A stretch of DNA of 37,315 nucleotides from Paracoccaceae bacterium (GTDB taxonomy: Bacteria; Pseudomonadota; Alphaproteobacteria; Rhizobiales; Stappiaceae). The stretch spans positions 1 through 37,315 of the forward strand of contig PARB01000069.1 in NCBI GenBank assembly GCA_002709505.1. The letters run 5' to 3'. How positions within the stretch are numbered: position 1 is the stretch's first letter; each line of letters starts with the position of its first letter. A model generated the notes under the pieces. The model saw nothing but the letters and a program-made list of their open reading frames with translations, was not told where the DNA came from and searched no databases. The position numbers were made by a program, and so were the translations under genes. Of this stretch, positions 1-8,867 are shown piece after piece.

Positions 1-398
1 ATCACGGTGGCCTCTCGGCCGATCCACACGTCGTTGCCGACGACCGTGTCGCCGCGCAGGCCGTCGGTCACGCTGGCAAGGTCGAAGCCGTCTTCCCAGC
101 CGCCGCCGAAGATGTTGAACGGATAGGTCGAGAACCCGCCCATGGCATGGTTCGCGCCGTTCATGATGAAGCGTACGCCGGTCGCCAGCGCGCAGAACCG
201 CCCGATCCTCAGCCGGTCTCCGATGAAATCGAAGTGATAGAGAACGTTGCGGTCCTCGAAGGCCTCCGGCCGGTCGGGGTCGTGATAATAGGTGAAGTCG
301 CCGACCTCGATGGTCGCGCGGGTGATGACCGTGTTGAGAAAGACGGTGTGCGGCGCGCCGCCGAGCGGATGGCGGGTGCGGGGATCTGGGCCATGCAT
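1..398 (-). CDS. CatB/Vat-type hexapeptide-repeat O-acetyltransferase (3' end outside window)
   Basis: The frame is open from an ATG at 398 to the left edge, giving 132 residues of the N-terminal part. Visible family marks are a segment NGANHAMGGFSTYPF followed by an FGGGWE stretch, and then VVGNDVWIGREATV, the start of a left-handed beta-helix hexapeptide repeat. This arrangement is typical of the CatB/Vat xenobiotic acetyltransferase group, trimeric cytosolic enzymes that move acetyl from acetyl-CoA to a hydroxyl group. Many chromosomal members do not give antibiotic resistance, so the substrate is unknown. GGAG lies 8 nt before the ATG. The frame stays open further upstream, with GTG codons at 434 and 482, so a longer N-terminus is possible. 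It follows the yidC terminator and is probably a separate transcription unit. The catalytic His region and C-terminus lie outside the window. Confidence 0.8.
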   Translation of the reverse strand, partial: MHGPDPRTRHPLGGAPHTVFLNTVITRATIEVGDFTYYHDPDRPEAFEDRNVLYHFDFIGDRLRIGRFCALATGVRFIMNGANHAMGGFSTYPFNIFGGGWEDGFDLASVTDGLRGDTVVGNDVWIGREATV

Positions 399-566
399 GG
401 GAGGGTCTCCGGAAATATCGTGGCGTGCCGGCACGTCGAACGCCCGGCGGAAGGGACGGTGCGGTGGCGCACGTCTCGTCACACGATCTTGTCCATCGAC
501 CCTTCTCCTTCGATCTGCTCGGTCTTGAATGCCCGTGTCCCCGCCGTCATGCAAGGGGGCGGCACG

Positions 567-595
567 AAAAAGCCCCGGGACATGCCCGGGGCTTT
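567..595 (-). terminator. Rho-independent terminator of rpmH-rnpA-yidC
   Basis: On the minus strand an 11-bp perfect stem (AAAGCCCCGGG paired with CCCGGGGCTTT) closes a 5-nt loop and runs straight into TTTTT. It starts about 24 nt after the yidC stop codon, so it ends the rpmH-rnpA-yidC transcript and separates it from the acetyltransferase. Confidence 0.9.
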
Positions 596-618
596 CGATG
601 TCTTGCGATGCGGCGCTA

Positions 619-2439
619 TCAGCTCTCGTCGGGCTTCTTGCGCCGGAACGTCGACTTGATGTTGTCGAACAGCTCCACCTTCACGCCCTGGCGCCGCATG
701 ATCACATACTGCTGCGCGATGGAGAGCGAGTTGTTCCAGGCCCAGTAGATCACCAGTCCGGCCGGGAAGGAGGCCAGCATGAAGGTGAAGAGCACCGGCA
801 TCCAGGTGAAGATCATCTGCTGGGTCGGGTCGGGCGGCGCCGGGTTCATCTTCATCTGGACGAACATCGTGATGCCCATGATCAGCGGCCAGATGCCGAG
901 CATCAGGAGCTGTGGCGGATCCCAGGGGATCAGGCCGAACAGGTTGAACAGCGATGTCGGGTCCGGGGCCGAAAGGTCCTGGATCCAGCCGAAGAACGGC
1001 GCATGCCGCATTTCGATGGTGACGAAGAGCACCTTGTAGAGCGCGAAGAACACGGGGATCTGGATCAGCACCGGCAGACAGCCCGCCAGCGGATTGATCT
1101 TCTCCTTCTTGTACAGCTCCATCAGCGCCTGTTGCTGCTTCTGCTTGTCGTCCTTGTAGCGGTCGCGGATTTCCGTCATCTGCGGCTGGACGAGCTTCAT
1201 CTTGCTCATCGAGACGTAGGACTTGTTGGCGAGCGGGAAGAACACCAGCTTGATCGCCACCGTCACCAGCAGGATCGCGACACCGAAGTTGCCGACGAGG
1301 CGGTACAGGTAGTCGATGATGTAGAACAGCGGCTTGGTCAGGAAGTAGAACCAGCCCCAGTCGATCAGCAGCTCGAAATTCTTGACGCCGAGGTCGTCCT
1401 GGTAGCTGTCGATATTGGCGGTTTCCTTGGCGCCGGCGAAGAGCCGGGAGCTCGCCGAAGCGGTCGCGCCCGGGGCCACCTGGATCGGATCGGCCAGGAA
1501 ATCCGCCTGGAAGTTGTCGGTCTGCGCCGAATAGGAGAACTGCGGCTGGAAGGCGCTGCCCGGCGTCGGGACGAGGGCGGCCGCCCAGTATTTGTCGGTG
1601 ATACCGAGCCAGCCGTCGTTGACCTTGGCCGGGCGCACGGGGCCGTCTTCCTGCAGCGTGTCGTAATCGATCTCGCGCAGGCCTTCCTCGCCGAACACGC
1701 CGATCAGGCCTTCGTGCAGGATGTAGAAGCCGGTCGTGTCGGGCAGACCGTTGCGGGCGATCAGGCCGTAGGGGTAGAGCTGCACGGCGGCGTCGGTCTC
1801 GTTGCGCACGCCCTGCTCGACGGTGAACATGTAGTTGTCGTCGATGGAAATGGTGCGCGTGAACACCAGGCCCGCGCCATTGTCCCAGGTGAGCGTCACC
1901 GGCGTCGTCGGCGTCAGCGTCGCGCCTGCGGGCGCGCTCCACTCGCTGGTCTGGTCGGGCAGCGCGATGCCGGCACCCGGATCCGCGGTCAGGCCGAAGT
2001 CGGCGTAATAGGGCTTGGGGCTTCCCCGGGGCGAGAACAGCACGATGGTCGGGCTCGTGGGGTCCACAGTCTCGTGGTAATCCTTGAGCCGGAGGTCGTC
2101 GATGCGCCCGCCGGTCAGGTTGATCGATCCTTCGACCCGGTCAGTTTCGATGGTCACGCGCGGCGAGGCGCCGACGGCTGCTTCCCGGCTGAGACCCGGC
2201 GCTGCGTTCCCGGCGACCGGCGTTCCGGTGCCCGGTACATTGGCAGACCCGGCGACGCCCGGCGTCTGCGGCGCGGCAGAGCCCGAGGGGGCCGGCGTCT
2301 GCGACTGGGTTTCGGCGGCCTGCTGCTCGGCGAGCTGTCGCTGGCGCTCCATCTGCGGCTGGGCCACGAAATACTGCCAACCCAGCAGGACCACCAGGGA
2401 CAAGACGATAGCCAGGATCGTATTACGGTTGTCAGCCAT
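619..2439 (-). CDS. yidC: Membrane protein insertase YidC
   Basis: YidC inserts and folds inner-membrane proteins, alone or with SecYEG. The 606-residue protein has the Gram-negative layout. An N-terminal membrane segment (about residues 8-25) is followed by a low-complexity Gln/Ala/Pro linker and a large periplasmic beta domain (about 75-340). The conserved insertase core with its membrane segments follows (about 350-590). The core contains the cytoplasmic basic loop after [19 protein letters not shown] and the [17 protein letters not shown] segment. The C-terminus is basic ([11 protein letters not shown]). It lies 9 nt downstream of rnpA in the common rpmH-rnpA-yidC order, so co-transcription from the rpmH promoter is expected. 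Length and domain order are normal and nothing appears damaged. Confidence 0.98.
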   Translation of the reverse strand: MADNRNTILAIVLSLVVLLGWQYFVAQPQMERQRQLAEQQAAETQSQTPAPSGSAAPQTPGVAGSANVPGTGTPVAGNAAPGLSREAAVGASPRVTIETDRVEGSINLTGGRIDDLRLKDYHETVDPTSPTIVLFSPRGSPKPYYADFGLTADPGAGIALPDQTSEWSAPAGATLTPTTPVTLTWDNGAGLVFTRTISIDDNYMFTVEQGVRNETDAAVQLYPYGLIARNGLPDTTGFYILHEGLIGVFGEEGLREIDYDTLQEDGPVRPAKVNDGWLGITDKYWAAALVPTPGSAFQPQFSYSAQTDNFQADFLADPIQVAPGATASASSRLFAGAKETANIDSYQDDLGVKNFELLIDWGWFYFLTKPLFYIIDYLYRLVGNFGVAILLVTVAIKLVFFPLANKSYVSMSKMKLVQPQMTEIRDRYKDDKQKQQQALMELYKKEKINPLAGCLPVLIQIPVFFALYKVLFVTIEMRHAPFFGWIQDLSAPDPTSLFNLFGLIPWDPPQLLMLGIWPLIMGITMFVQMKMNPAPPDPTQQMIFTWMPVLFTFMLASFPAGLVIYWAWNNSLSIAQQYVIMRRQGVKVELFDNIKSTFRRKKPDES

Positions 2440-2448
2440 AGTCGGCGT

Positions 2449-2865
2449 TCACCCTTGCTTTTTCGGAACAGGCGTTGATTTGGAGCGGGCGCCGCGCTTG
2501 CCGTGGCGCGGTCCGGCGGAAGGCGCGGTCGATGCCCGCTGCAGACCGGCGCGAATATCGCCGGTGAGCTCAGAGAAATCCTGCGACAAGGCGCCGCGCC
2601 GGCCGATCAGCACGTAATCGACGTCGGCGCGCGCGGCATCGCTTGCGGCGCGCACGGCTTCGCGCAGGCGGCGGCGGATGCGGTTGCGTTCGACCGCATT
2701 GCCGACCTTCTTCGTCACCGTGTAACCGATGCGCGGCGGGCCGGGACAGTCGGCCGCCTGAAGCACGAAAGCGCGCCGAGGCATCCGGCCGCCTTTGGCG
2801 ACGGCCAGAAACTCGGCGCGTTTCTTGAGAGTTGGCAAGGTGTCGGGCGGCGCAGCTTGGATCAC
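2449..2865 (-). CDS. rnpA: Ribonuclease P protein component
   Basis: This is the protein subunit that helps the RNase P RNA bind and cleave the 5' leader of precursor tRNAs. The 138-residue product shows the family signature: TLKKRAEFLAVAKGG near the N-terminus, then the RNR motif in VGNAVERNRIRRRLREAVR (about residues 54-72), and a DYVLIGRRGAL strand. A basic C-terminal tail of about 30 residues follows and is of a kind common in alphaproteobacteria. The start is GTG, with GGGAGA about 5 nt upstream; no ATG lies before the conserved region. It sits between rpmH and yidC as expected. Confidence 0.96.
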   Translation of the reverse strand: MIQAAPPDTLPTLKKRAEFLAVAKGGRMPRRAFVLQAADCPGPPRIGYTVTKKVGNAVERNRIRRRLREAVRAASDAARADVDYVLIGRRGALSQDFSELTGDIRAGLQRASTAPSAGPRHGKRGARSKSTPVPKKQG

Positions 2866-2901
2866 AAAGGTCTCCCTTGCCGCGGCCCGGCCAAATCCTG
2901 C

Positions 2902-3036
2902 TTAGGCGCTCAGCCGCTTGCGGCCCTTGGCGCGGCGGCGGAGAATGACCTGACGACCGTTTTTGGTTGCCATGCGGCTGCGAAAGCCGTGGCGACGCTT
3001 GCGGACGAGACGGCTCGGCTGGAAAGTGCGCTTCAT
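2902..3036 (-). CDS. rpmH: 50S ribosomal protein L34
   Basis: The 44-residue, very basic protein begins [19 protein letters not shown], the canonical L34 N-terminus, and ends in a Lys/Arg-rich helix (GRKRLSA). L34 belongs to the large ribosomal subunit. A longer open frame extends upstream to 3216, but the L34 family starts at this ATG and GGAAG lies upstream of it, so the upstream residues are not part of the protein. It is the first gene of rpmH-rnpA-yidC, transcribed from the promoter at 3176-3204 through a leader of about 130 nt. Confidence 0.97.
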   Translation of the reverse strand: MKRTFQPSRLVRKRRHGFRSRMATKNGRQVILRRRAKGRKRLSA

Positions 3037-3175
3037 TGTTTCTGCTTCCGCGCGCGAGGGGCGCGCGGCCCTGATTGTCGAATTGTCTGGTGATCCGAAC
3101 CGCGTTCCCCCGTCTTTCGAGGAGACCGCGGCCGTCGTGGGCGCCGCAATAGTCAGCACGACCCGATTGCGCAGG

Positions 3176-3204
3176 CTTATACGGGCCATGCCCGGTGAAG
3201 TCAA
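3176..3204 (-). promoter_or_regulatory. Sigma70-type promoter for rpmH-rnpA-yidC
   Basis: Reading the minus strand, TTGACT (3204-3199) is followed after exactly 17 nt by TATAAG (3181-3176). Both hexamers are near consensus. The predicted transcript starts near 3169 and has a leader of about 130 nt before rpmH. The rest of the 374-bp gap (3037-3410) holds the start signals of the next plus-strand gene and no other gene that I can see. Confidence 0.75.
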
Positions 3205-3410
3205 CGACAAGCGCAATGCGTGCCGCCGCGTTCCGGCGCAGGATCGGCCTGCGCGATTGCCCGGATTTCGTTCACGCGGCGGTGACAGGCGGGCGAGGGG
3301 GGATCACTTCCGGGTGAGACCGGGGCAAATCGGGTTTTTCCCTGGCGGATTGAGGATAGAACGCAAGGGAAGGACGCCGCAAACGTCCGTCGGACACCGA
3401 GAGGAAAACC

Positions 3411-4241
3411 ATGCTTGCGAAAACCGCGATCCACGGCGCTTCCCAAGACGCGAGCGCCGGTCCACCGGTCCGCTTCACCCGCCGGATGCTGATCGCCGGT
3501 GCCGGGGCGCTTGCGCTGGCCGGACCGCGTGTCGCCCAGGCCGCCCCCTCGCATGATGCCTTCACCGAGCTGCTGCAACGCTATGTCGTCGTGTCGCGGT
3601 CGGGTCTGAACCGGGTCCGCTATGCCGCCTTCAAGGCCGGCGGGCGCGCGGCGCTCGATCGCTATGTGCAAGGCCTTGCCGCGACGCGGGTCTCGGCGCT
3701 CGGGGCGTCAGATGCCTTCGCCTTCTGGGTCAACCTCTACAATGCGGTCACGCTTCAGGTGGTGCTGGAGCATTATCCGGTCGCCTCGATCCGCGACATC
3801 GATCTCGGTGGCGGCTTCTTTTCGCGCGGCCCCTGGAAGAAGGAACTCGTCACGGTCGAGGGTCGGGCGCTCTCGCTCGACGGCATCGAACATGGCATCC
3901 TGCGCAAGCGCTACAAGGATGCGCGGGTGCACTATGCGGTCAATTGCGCCTCGGTCGGCTGTCCCGATCTCGCCCCGCGCGCCTACACCGGCGGCGCGCT
4001 GGAGGCGATGCTGGAAGAGGGTGCGCGCGGCTATATCAACACGCCGCGGGGCGTGCGGGTCGAGGGTGCGGGGATCCGCGCCTCGAAGATCTACAGCTGG
4101 TTTTCGGAGGATTTCGGCTCGGAAGCGCAGTTGCGCGCCCATTGGCGCCGCTATGCGCGGCCCGATCTGGCCGCGGCCATCGAGGGCGCGCGGCGAATCG
4201 CCGGCTACGACTATGATTGGAGCCTGAACGATGCGGGTTGA
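3411..4241 (+). CDS. DUF547 domain protein, probably exported by Tat
   Basis: The 276-residue product has an N-terminal region with twin arginines (RFTRRMLIAGAG, Arg24-Arg25), a hydrophobic stretch and an AQAA cleavage-like site near residue 45. This suggests Tat export to the periplasm. The rest matches DUF547: an FAFWVNLYNAVTLQVVLEHYP stretch, then VHYAVNCASVGCPDL with its conserved Cys pair, then the C-terminal SKIYSWFSEDFG segment. DUF547 is distantly related to papain-like proteins, but a bacterial activity is not established. GAGAGG lies about 7 nt upstream of the ATG. The stop overlaps the start of the following TVP38-type gene, and the next flavoprotein probably belongs to the same unit. 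Confidence 0.85.
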   Translation: MLAKTAIHGASQDASAGPPVRFTRRMLIAGAGALALAGPRVAQAAPSHDAFTELLQRYVVVSRSGLNRVRYAAFKAGGRAALDRYVQGLAATRVSALGASDAFAFWVNLYNAVTLQVVLEHYPVASIRDIDLGGGFFSRGPWKKELVTVEGRALSLDGIEHGILRKRYKDARVHYAVNCASVGCPDLAPRAYTGGALEAMLEEGARGYINTPRGVRVEGAGIRASKIYSWFSEDFGSEAQLRAHWRRYARPDLAAAIEGARRIAGYDYDWSLNDAG

Positions 4242-5085
4242 AACGCGCGACGCATCACTTGGCCGCGCGGGCGGCGACGGGGGAGCGGACATGAACACGG
4301 GCGAAAGCGGGAAGGGCACGCCTGCGCCGGTCGCGCCGCAAAAGCCGGCATGGCGGCGGTGGGCACCGCTGATCGCCATCGCCGCGATCACCGCGCTTGG
4401 CTATGCCTTCGGCTGGCACGATTACCTCAGCCTCTCGGTTCTGATTCGCGAACGCCAAGCGCTCGGCGATTTCGTCTCGGCCAATCTTTTCGTCGCCGCG
4501 CTCGCCTATGTCGCGCTCTATATTGCGGCGGTGGCGCTGTCGTTTCCCGGCGCGTCGCTGATCACGATCATCGGCGGCTTCCTGTTCGGCTGGGCGCTCG
4601 GCGGCATGCTGACGGCCGTCGGCGCGACCGCGGGCGCTGCGCTGATCTTCCTCGCTGCGCGCACCTCCCTCGGCGCAACGCTCAAGGCGCAGGCCGGCCC
4701 CTTCCTGAACCGGCTTGCGGCCGGGTTTCGCGAGGACGCCTTCCACTACCTCCTGTTCCTGCGGCTTGCCCCGGTGTTTCCCTTCTGGCTGGTCAATATC
4801 GCGCCGGCGCTCTTCGACATGCGGCTCAGGCCCTATCTGGTCGCCACCTTCTTCGGCATTCTTCCCGGTACCTTCGCCTATGCCTTCATCGGCGCCGGGC
4901 TCGACAGCGTGATCGCCGCGCAGGAGGCCGCCGATCCCGGCTGCGCCGCCGCCGGGACCTGCTCCATCGAGCTCTCCGCCCTGATTACGCGCGATATCGT
5001 GCTCGCCTTTGCGGCCCTTGGCCTTGCCGCCCTCATTCCTGTCGTCGTCAAGAAATGGCGCAAGCGCAAGCTGCCGCCGGCGTGA
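4231..5085 (+). CDS. TVP38/TMEM64 (VTT/DedA-like) inner-membrane protein
   Basis: This polytopic membrane protein of 284 residues has about five or six hydrophobic segments. It carries the VTT core: the stretch FPGASLITIIGGFLFGWALGG (about residues 109-129), the adjacent GATAGAALIFLAARTSLG, then FLRLAPVFPFWLVNIAPALFD and a GILPGTFAYAFIGAGL segment. VTT proteins are linked to lipid scrambling or to poorly defined transport; the substrate here is unknown. The given start overlaps the previous gene by 11 nt and has GGAG 8 nt upstream. An in-frame ATG at 4291 with GGGGGAG upstream would give 264 residues and loses nothing conserved. The gene lies between a DUF547 protein and a MerA/Lpd-like flavoprotein, a pairing often seen for this family. 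Confidence 0.87.
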   Translation: MRVETRDASLGRAGGDGGADMNTGESGKGTPAPVAPQKPAWRRWAPLIAIAAITALGYAFGWHDYLSLSVLIRERQALGDFVSANLFVAALAYVALYIAAVALSFPGASLITIIGGFLFGWALGGMLTAVGATAGAALIFLAARTSLGATLKAQAGPFLNRLAAGFREDAFHYLLFLRLAPVFPFWLVNIAPALFDMRLRPYLVATFFGILPGTFAYAFIGAGLDSVIAAQEAADPGCAAAGTCSIELSALITRDIVLAFAALGLAALIPVVVKKWRKRKLPPA

Positions 5086-5137
5086 CAGCTGCAATGCCCC
5101 TGGCGGCATTTTACCGTTTTCCCTTGGAGGTTTCGCC

Positions 5138-6568
5138 ATGACCCGAGTTCTCACTCCCGACATTTGCGTCATCGGCGCGGGCTCCGGCGGGCTGTCGGTC
5201 GCCGCCGCCGCCGCCGCCTTCGGCGTCGACGTCGTGCTGATCGAAAAAGGCAAGATGGGCGGCGACTGCCTCAACTACGGCTGCGTCCCTTCCAAGGCGC
5301 TGATCGCCTCGGCCAAGGCCGCCCATCACGCGGCGCATTCCACGTCCCTTGGCGTTTCGGTTCCTTCCGTGTACGTCGATTTCCAGGCGGTGCACGACCA
5401 TGTGCACGGCGTCATCGGCGCGATCGCGCCGCATGATTCGGTCGAGCGCTTCGAGGGGCTCGGCGTCGAGGTCGTCCAGGAGGCCGCCCGCTTCGTCGAT
5501 CCCCGCACGGTCAGGGCGGGCGACACCGATGTCCGCGCCCGCCGCTTCGTCGTCGCCACCGGCTCCTCGCCGGCTGTGCCGCCGATTCCGGGGCTCGACA
5601 CCGTTCCCTATCTCACCAATGAAACCGTCTTCGGCCTCACCGAATGCCCGCAGCATCTGATCGTCGTCGGCGGCGGCCCGATCGGGCTGGAACTGGCGCA
5701 GGCGTACAAGCGGCTCGGCGCCCGCGTCACGGTCGTCGAGGCGCAGACCGCGCTGGCCAAGGAAAGCCCGGACCTTGCCGCCATCGTGCTGGCGCGGCTG
5801 AGGGACGAGGGGCTGGAAATCCTGGAAGAGACCAAAGTTGCCGAGGTCTCCGGAGAGGCCGGCGCTATCCGGGTCGCCGTCGAGGATGGCGACGGTCGCC
5901 GGGAAATCGCCGGCACGCATCTGCTGGTCGCGGCCGGACGCAAGCCCAACCTCGAGGGGCTGGGGCTGGAGGAGGCCGGCATCGCGCACACCCGCGCCGG
6001 GATAACGGTCGGCGCGGACCTGCGCACCTCCAACAAGAAGGTCTATGCCATCGGCGACATCGCCGGCGGGCTGCAGTTCACCCATGTCGCCGGCTATCAC
6101 GCCGGTATCGTCATCCGCGCGATCCTGTTTCGCCTGCCGGCGAAGGAAAACCGCGCGATCATTCCCTGGGTCACCTTCACCGATCCCGAGATCGGCCATG
6201 TCGGCATGACCGAGGCCGAGGCGCGCACCGAACACGGTCACCACACCGTGCGGATCCTCGACGCGCCTTTTTCCGGCAACGACCGCGCGCAGGCCGAGCG
6301 GCGCACCGAGGGGCTTGTGCGCCTGATCGTCGGCAAGCGCGGCCGGGTGGTCGGAGCGGATGTGGTCGGCCCGTCCGCGGGTGAGATCGTCAACCTCCTG
6401 TCGCTCGTCGTCTCCAAGGGCTTGAGCGTGCGCGATCTCGCCGGTTTCGTCTCTCCCTACCCGTCGCTGTCGGAAGCGGTTCGCCGCGCGGCGATTTCCT
6501 ATTATGCTGACAGCGCGAAAAACCCTTGGGTTCGCCGCGTCGTGCGTCTGCTGGCCGCTTTCGGCTAG
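5138..6568 (+). CDS. Class I FAD/NAD(P)-linked disulfide oxidoreductase, MerA/Lpd-like
   Basis: The 476-residue cytosolic flavoprotein has an FAD-binding GAGSGG (13-18) and a redox-active pair in GGDCLNYGCVPSKAL (Cys44, Cys49). A second nucleotide-binding motif VVGGGPIGLELA, an FAD-contacting VYAIGDIAGG and the C-terminal dimer domain follow. At the C-terminal active-site motif, where Lpd and glutathione reductase have HPTLSE, this protein has YPSLSE. A Tyr at that place resembles mercuric reductases. However, it lacks the N-terminal metal-binding domain and the C-terminal vicinal Cys pair of MerA, so mercury reduction should not be assumed. TTGGAGG lies 7 nt before the ATG; the open frame further upstream overlaps the TVP38 gene and lacks family similarity. 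The substrate is unknown. Confidence 0.88.
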   Translation: MTRVLTPDICVIGAGSGGLSVAAAAAAFGVDVVLIEKGKMGGDCLNYGCVPSKALIASAKAAHHAAHSTSLGVSVPSVYVDFQAVHDHVHGVIGAIAPHDSVERFEGLGVEVVQEAARFVDPRTVRAGDTDVRARRFVVATGSSPAVPPIPGLDTVPYLTNETVFGLTECPQHLIVVGGGPIGLELAQAYKRLGARVTVVEAQTALAKESPDLAAIVLARLRDEGLEILEETKVAEVSGEAGAIRVAVEDGDGRREIAGTHLLVAAGRKPNLEGLGLEEAGIAHTRAGITVGADLRTSNKKVYAIGDIAGGLQFTHVAGYHAGIVIRAILFRLPAKENRAIIPWVTFTDPEIGHVGMTEAEARTEHGHHTVRILDAPFSGNDRAQAERRTEGLVRLIVGKRGRVVGADVVGPSAGEIVNLLSLVVSKGLSVRDLAGFVSPYPSLSEAVRRAAISYYADSAKNPWVRRVVRLLAAFG

Positions 6569-6653
6569 GGTGCCGGCGCCGGGCGGGCCTGCCGTGCCGT
6601 CCGGGACTGCCCGGTCTGCAGCCGATGCCCGATAGCGAAAGAGCGACCGACGC

Positions 6654-8204
6654 GTGAGCCCGCAAGATCCAGAAACCGGGGATCGGCATTCCTCTTCCGG
6701 CACGGCCGCGACCGATCCCGGGCGCCGGCGCTGGGGCGGGCTGTCGGGTAAGCTTCTGCTGCTGACCGTCGTTTTCGTGATGCTGAGCGAGGTGCTGATC
6801 TTCGTTCCCTCGATCGCCAATTTCCGCAACACCTGGCTGATCGACAAGCTGACGATTTCCGGTGTCGCCGCCAGCATTCTGGTGGAAACCGACATGGTGG
6901 CGCCCGGCGTGCAGGCGGAGCTCTTGCGCACCACCGGCGCCGTCGCCATCGCGCTCGACGACGGCACCCGCCGCCGGCTGATCGCCATGTCCGGCTCGCC
7001 GGGCACCGTGGCGCGCACCGTCGACATGGGCGAAGCCGATCCGCTGACCTCCATCGTCGAGAGTTTCCAGATCCTGCTCAGTGGCGGCGAGGACAACCTG
7101 CGCGTTGTCGGCCCCTCGCAGATGGGCCTTGGCGGGCGGGTCGACATCGTCATGCCGCAGGCGCTGCTGCGCGACGCGATGCTGGCGTTTTCCGTGCGCA
7201 TTCTCGCGCTCTCCGCCGTGATCTCGGCGATCACCGCGACGCTCGTCTATCTGTCGCTGCGCTGGCTGTTCGTGCGCCCGATGCAAAAGCTCACCCGCTC
7301 GATGGCCCGTTTCCAGGACAGTCCGGATGACCGCAGCCTGGTGATCGTGCCTTCGCGCCGCAACGACGAGATCGGCGACGCGGAAGCGCGTCTGGCCGAC
7401 ATGCAGACGACGCTGGCGGTGACCCTGCAGCAGCAGCGGCGGCTGGCGGATCTCGGGCTGGCGGTCTCCAAGATCAACCACGACCTGCGCAATATCCTGG
7501 CCTCCGCCCAGCTCTTCTCCGAGCGGCTGGAGCATGTAGCCGATCCCACCGTGCAGCGGCTGGTTCCAAAGATCATCGCGACGCTCGACCGCGCCGTCAG
7601 CTACACCCAGTCGGTTCTTGCCTATGGCAGTGCCCGCGAGGCACCGCTCAAGCGCCGGCTTGTGCGGCTCGACATGATCGTGGCCGACGTGGTCGATGTC
7701 TTCGGCCTCGCGGGGCAGGGTGGTGTGGAGTTCGAGACGCATGTGCCGGAAGGCGCGGAGATCGACGCCGACCCCGAACAGCTCTTCCGCGTGTTGATGA
7801 ACCTGTGCCGCAACGCCGTGCAGGTGCTGGAGGCGAACGGCGATGCGGCACTGGTGCGCCGCGTCACGATCGAGGCCGACTGCGCGGCCGGGGGCGCCAC
7901 CATCCGCGTGCGCGACACCGGGCCGGGCATTCCGCCGGCGATCCGCGACAAGCTGTTCACGCCGTTTCAGTCCGTCGCCAAAAGCGGTGGCACCGGTCTG
8001 GGCCTTGCCATCGCGGCCGAACTGGTGCGCGCCCATGGCGGCAGCATCCGGCTGGTGGAGGCGGAGGCGCCAGGCGCGGTCTTCGAGATCCGCCTGCCGG
8101 CAAGCGGCCGTGCGGGCGCGCGCGCGGCGCCGGCCAGCGGTCGTGCCGGCACCGCGACGGCGGCGCCCGGCGGCACCCGGCAGGAGAGCGGCACGGCCAG
8201 CTGA
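6654..8204 (+). CDS. Membrane sensor histidine kinase (orphan)
   Basis: The 516-residue protein has two membrane segments (about 32-54 and 182-206) around a sensor region of about 125 residues, which is probably periplasmic. A HAMP-like linker (about 207-260) follows. The phospho-acceptor helix is SKINHDLRN with His276. The ATPase domain shows the N box NLCRNAVQ (383-390), the G1 box DTGPGIP (421-427) and the G2 box GGTGLGLA (445-452). All catalytic motifs are intact. The last 35 residues are Ala/Gly/Arg-rich and probably disordered. The GTG start is the only plausible one, because an ATG 29 nt upstream runs into a stop. No response regulator is nearby, so the partner is encoded elsewhere. 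It ends about 200 bp before the tRNA-Arg, and no signal links it to the quorum-sensing locus. Confidence 0.92.
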   Translation: MSPQDPETGDRHSSSGTAATDPGRRRWGGLSGKLLLLTVVFVMLSEVLIFVPSIANFRNTWLIDKLTISGVAASILVETDMVAPGVQAELLRTTGAVAIALDDGTRRRLIAMSGSPGTVARTVDMGEADPLTSIVESFQILLSGGEDNLRVVGPSQMGLGGRVDIVMPQALLRDAMLAFSVRILALSAVISAITATLVYLSLRWLFVRPMQKLTRSMARFQDSPDDRSLVIVPSRRNDEIGDAEARLADMQTTLAVTLQQQRRLADLGLAVSKINHDLRNILASAQLFSERLEHVADPTVQRLVPKIIATLDRAVSYTQSVLAYGSAREAPLKRRLVRLDMIVADVVDVFGLAGQGGVEFETHVPEGAEIDADPEQLFRVLMNLCRNAVQVLEANGDAALVRRVTIEADCAAGGATIRVRDTGPGIPPAIRDKLFTPFQSVAKSGGTGLGLAIAAELVRAHGGSIRLVEAEAPGAVFEIRLPASGRAGARAAPASGRAGTATAAPGGTRQESGTAS

Positions 8205-8412
8205 AAAGCCTGTACCACGGCGGCGAAACCCCCGCGCGCCGGCGAGCTTATCAACAGCTTTGGCCGGGGGAGCGCGGCGCGGTCAAAAAAACGCGCGCCC
8301 TCGCTTGCAATCGGCGAATGACCGGAGTAGAGATGCGCCCTGTTCGAAGGGCGCAGGCGCTCTTCGCACCGCCCGCCGCGCCCCGCTCACCCGGACATCG
8401 CGGCCTTGGCAA

Positions 8413-8489
8413 GCACCGGTAGCTCAGCTGGATAGAGCACCAGACTACGAATCTGGGGGTCGGGAGTTCGAATCTTCCCCGGTGCGCCA
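8413..8489 (+). tRNA. tRNA-Arg (anticodon ACG)
   Basis: The 77-nt cloverleaf is complete. The acceptor stem is GCACCGG (8413-8419) with CCGGTGC (8479-8485), followed by discriminator G and an encoded CCA (8487-8489). The D arm contains AGCTCAGCTGGATAGAGC. The anticodon stem CCAGA/TCTGG has loop CTACGAA, with anticodon ACG at 8447-8449. The T loop carries TTCGAAT. A34 would be deaminated to inosine to read CGU, CGC and CGA. It is immediately upstream of the quorum-sensing locus. Confidence 0.97.
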
Positions 8490-8705
8490 TTTCCCCTGAA
8501 TGACCTTCATTCTCGCGTTTGATCCGGATCCGTTTCGCACGGCAGTCGCGCCACTGCGCGCGCCGTCGGGGACGGGATGGGGTCAGGGGCCTTTGCTCCG
8601 GTCATGGCCGTGCACCTCCGCGCGGGCTCCTACAGGCGTCGCGCTCTCGCGATTTCCCTCCCCACCGGGCCGACAGTTTCGATTTTTGATATCCGCCTGA
8701 GCGTC

Positions 8706-8725
8706 ACCCGTAGGAACCGACAGGT
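8706..8725 (+). promoter_or_regulatory. Lux box A (LuxR-type operator) upstream of the aminotransferase operon
   Basis: The 20-mer ACCCGTAGGAACCGACAGGT fits the general lux-box form (CTG-N10-CAG, with the first half-site CCG here). It matches the reverse complement of lux box B at 15754-15773 in 16 of 20 positions, including an unbroken GTAGGAACC and a shared ACAGGT. A TATTCA (8747-8752) starts 31.5 nt from the box centre, the same distance as the -10-like element downstream of box B. This fits LuxR activation from a site overlapping the -35 position. The predicted transcript would start near 8758. Confidence 0.72.
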
Positions 8726-8821
8726 TATCGGGTCGGGCAATCTGTGTATTCAGATAGGGTCATAGTTTTTCTGCTGGTTATTCAGTTTTGTAAAAGTGAG
8801 CATCATGCAGGCGTGATGTAA

Positions 8822-8867
8822 ATCGTGAGGGTGTGCAAATTCTGCGCTCCACGATCATGTATTTTTT
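8822..8867 (+). promoter_or_regulatory. Hairpin followed by T6 in the leader (possible attenuator)
   Basis: ATCGTG (8822-8827) pairs with CACGAT (8850-8855). Pairing can continue inward over about six more positions through G-C and G-U pairs after a one-base bulge. Six T residues follow at 8862-8867 after a 6-nt gap. The gap makes it a poor classical terminator. It lies between lux box A and the first gene. Confidence 0.35.

Noticed and set aside
479..496. Five-codon ORF (MDKIV then stop, minus strand) behind a good ribosome site AGGAGAAGG, upstream of the CatB-like gene
   Set aside because: Too short to call as a gene. It may be a leader peptide, but no attenuator structure between it and the acetyltransferase was found.
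479..1942. Long open frames antisense to or in other frames of yidC and several other GC-rich genes
   Set aside because: They have Arg/Ala/Gly/Pro-rich low-complexity translations, no ribosome sites, and overlap genes with clear family matches.
5138..6568. Calling the flavoprotein a mercuric reductase
   Set aside because: No N-terminal HMA domain and no C-terminal vicinal Cys; no other mer gene nearby.
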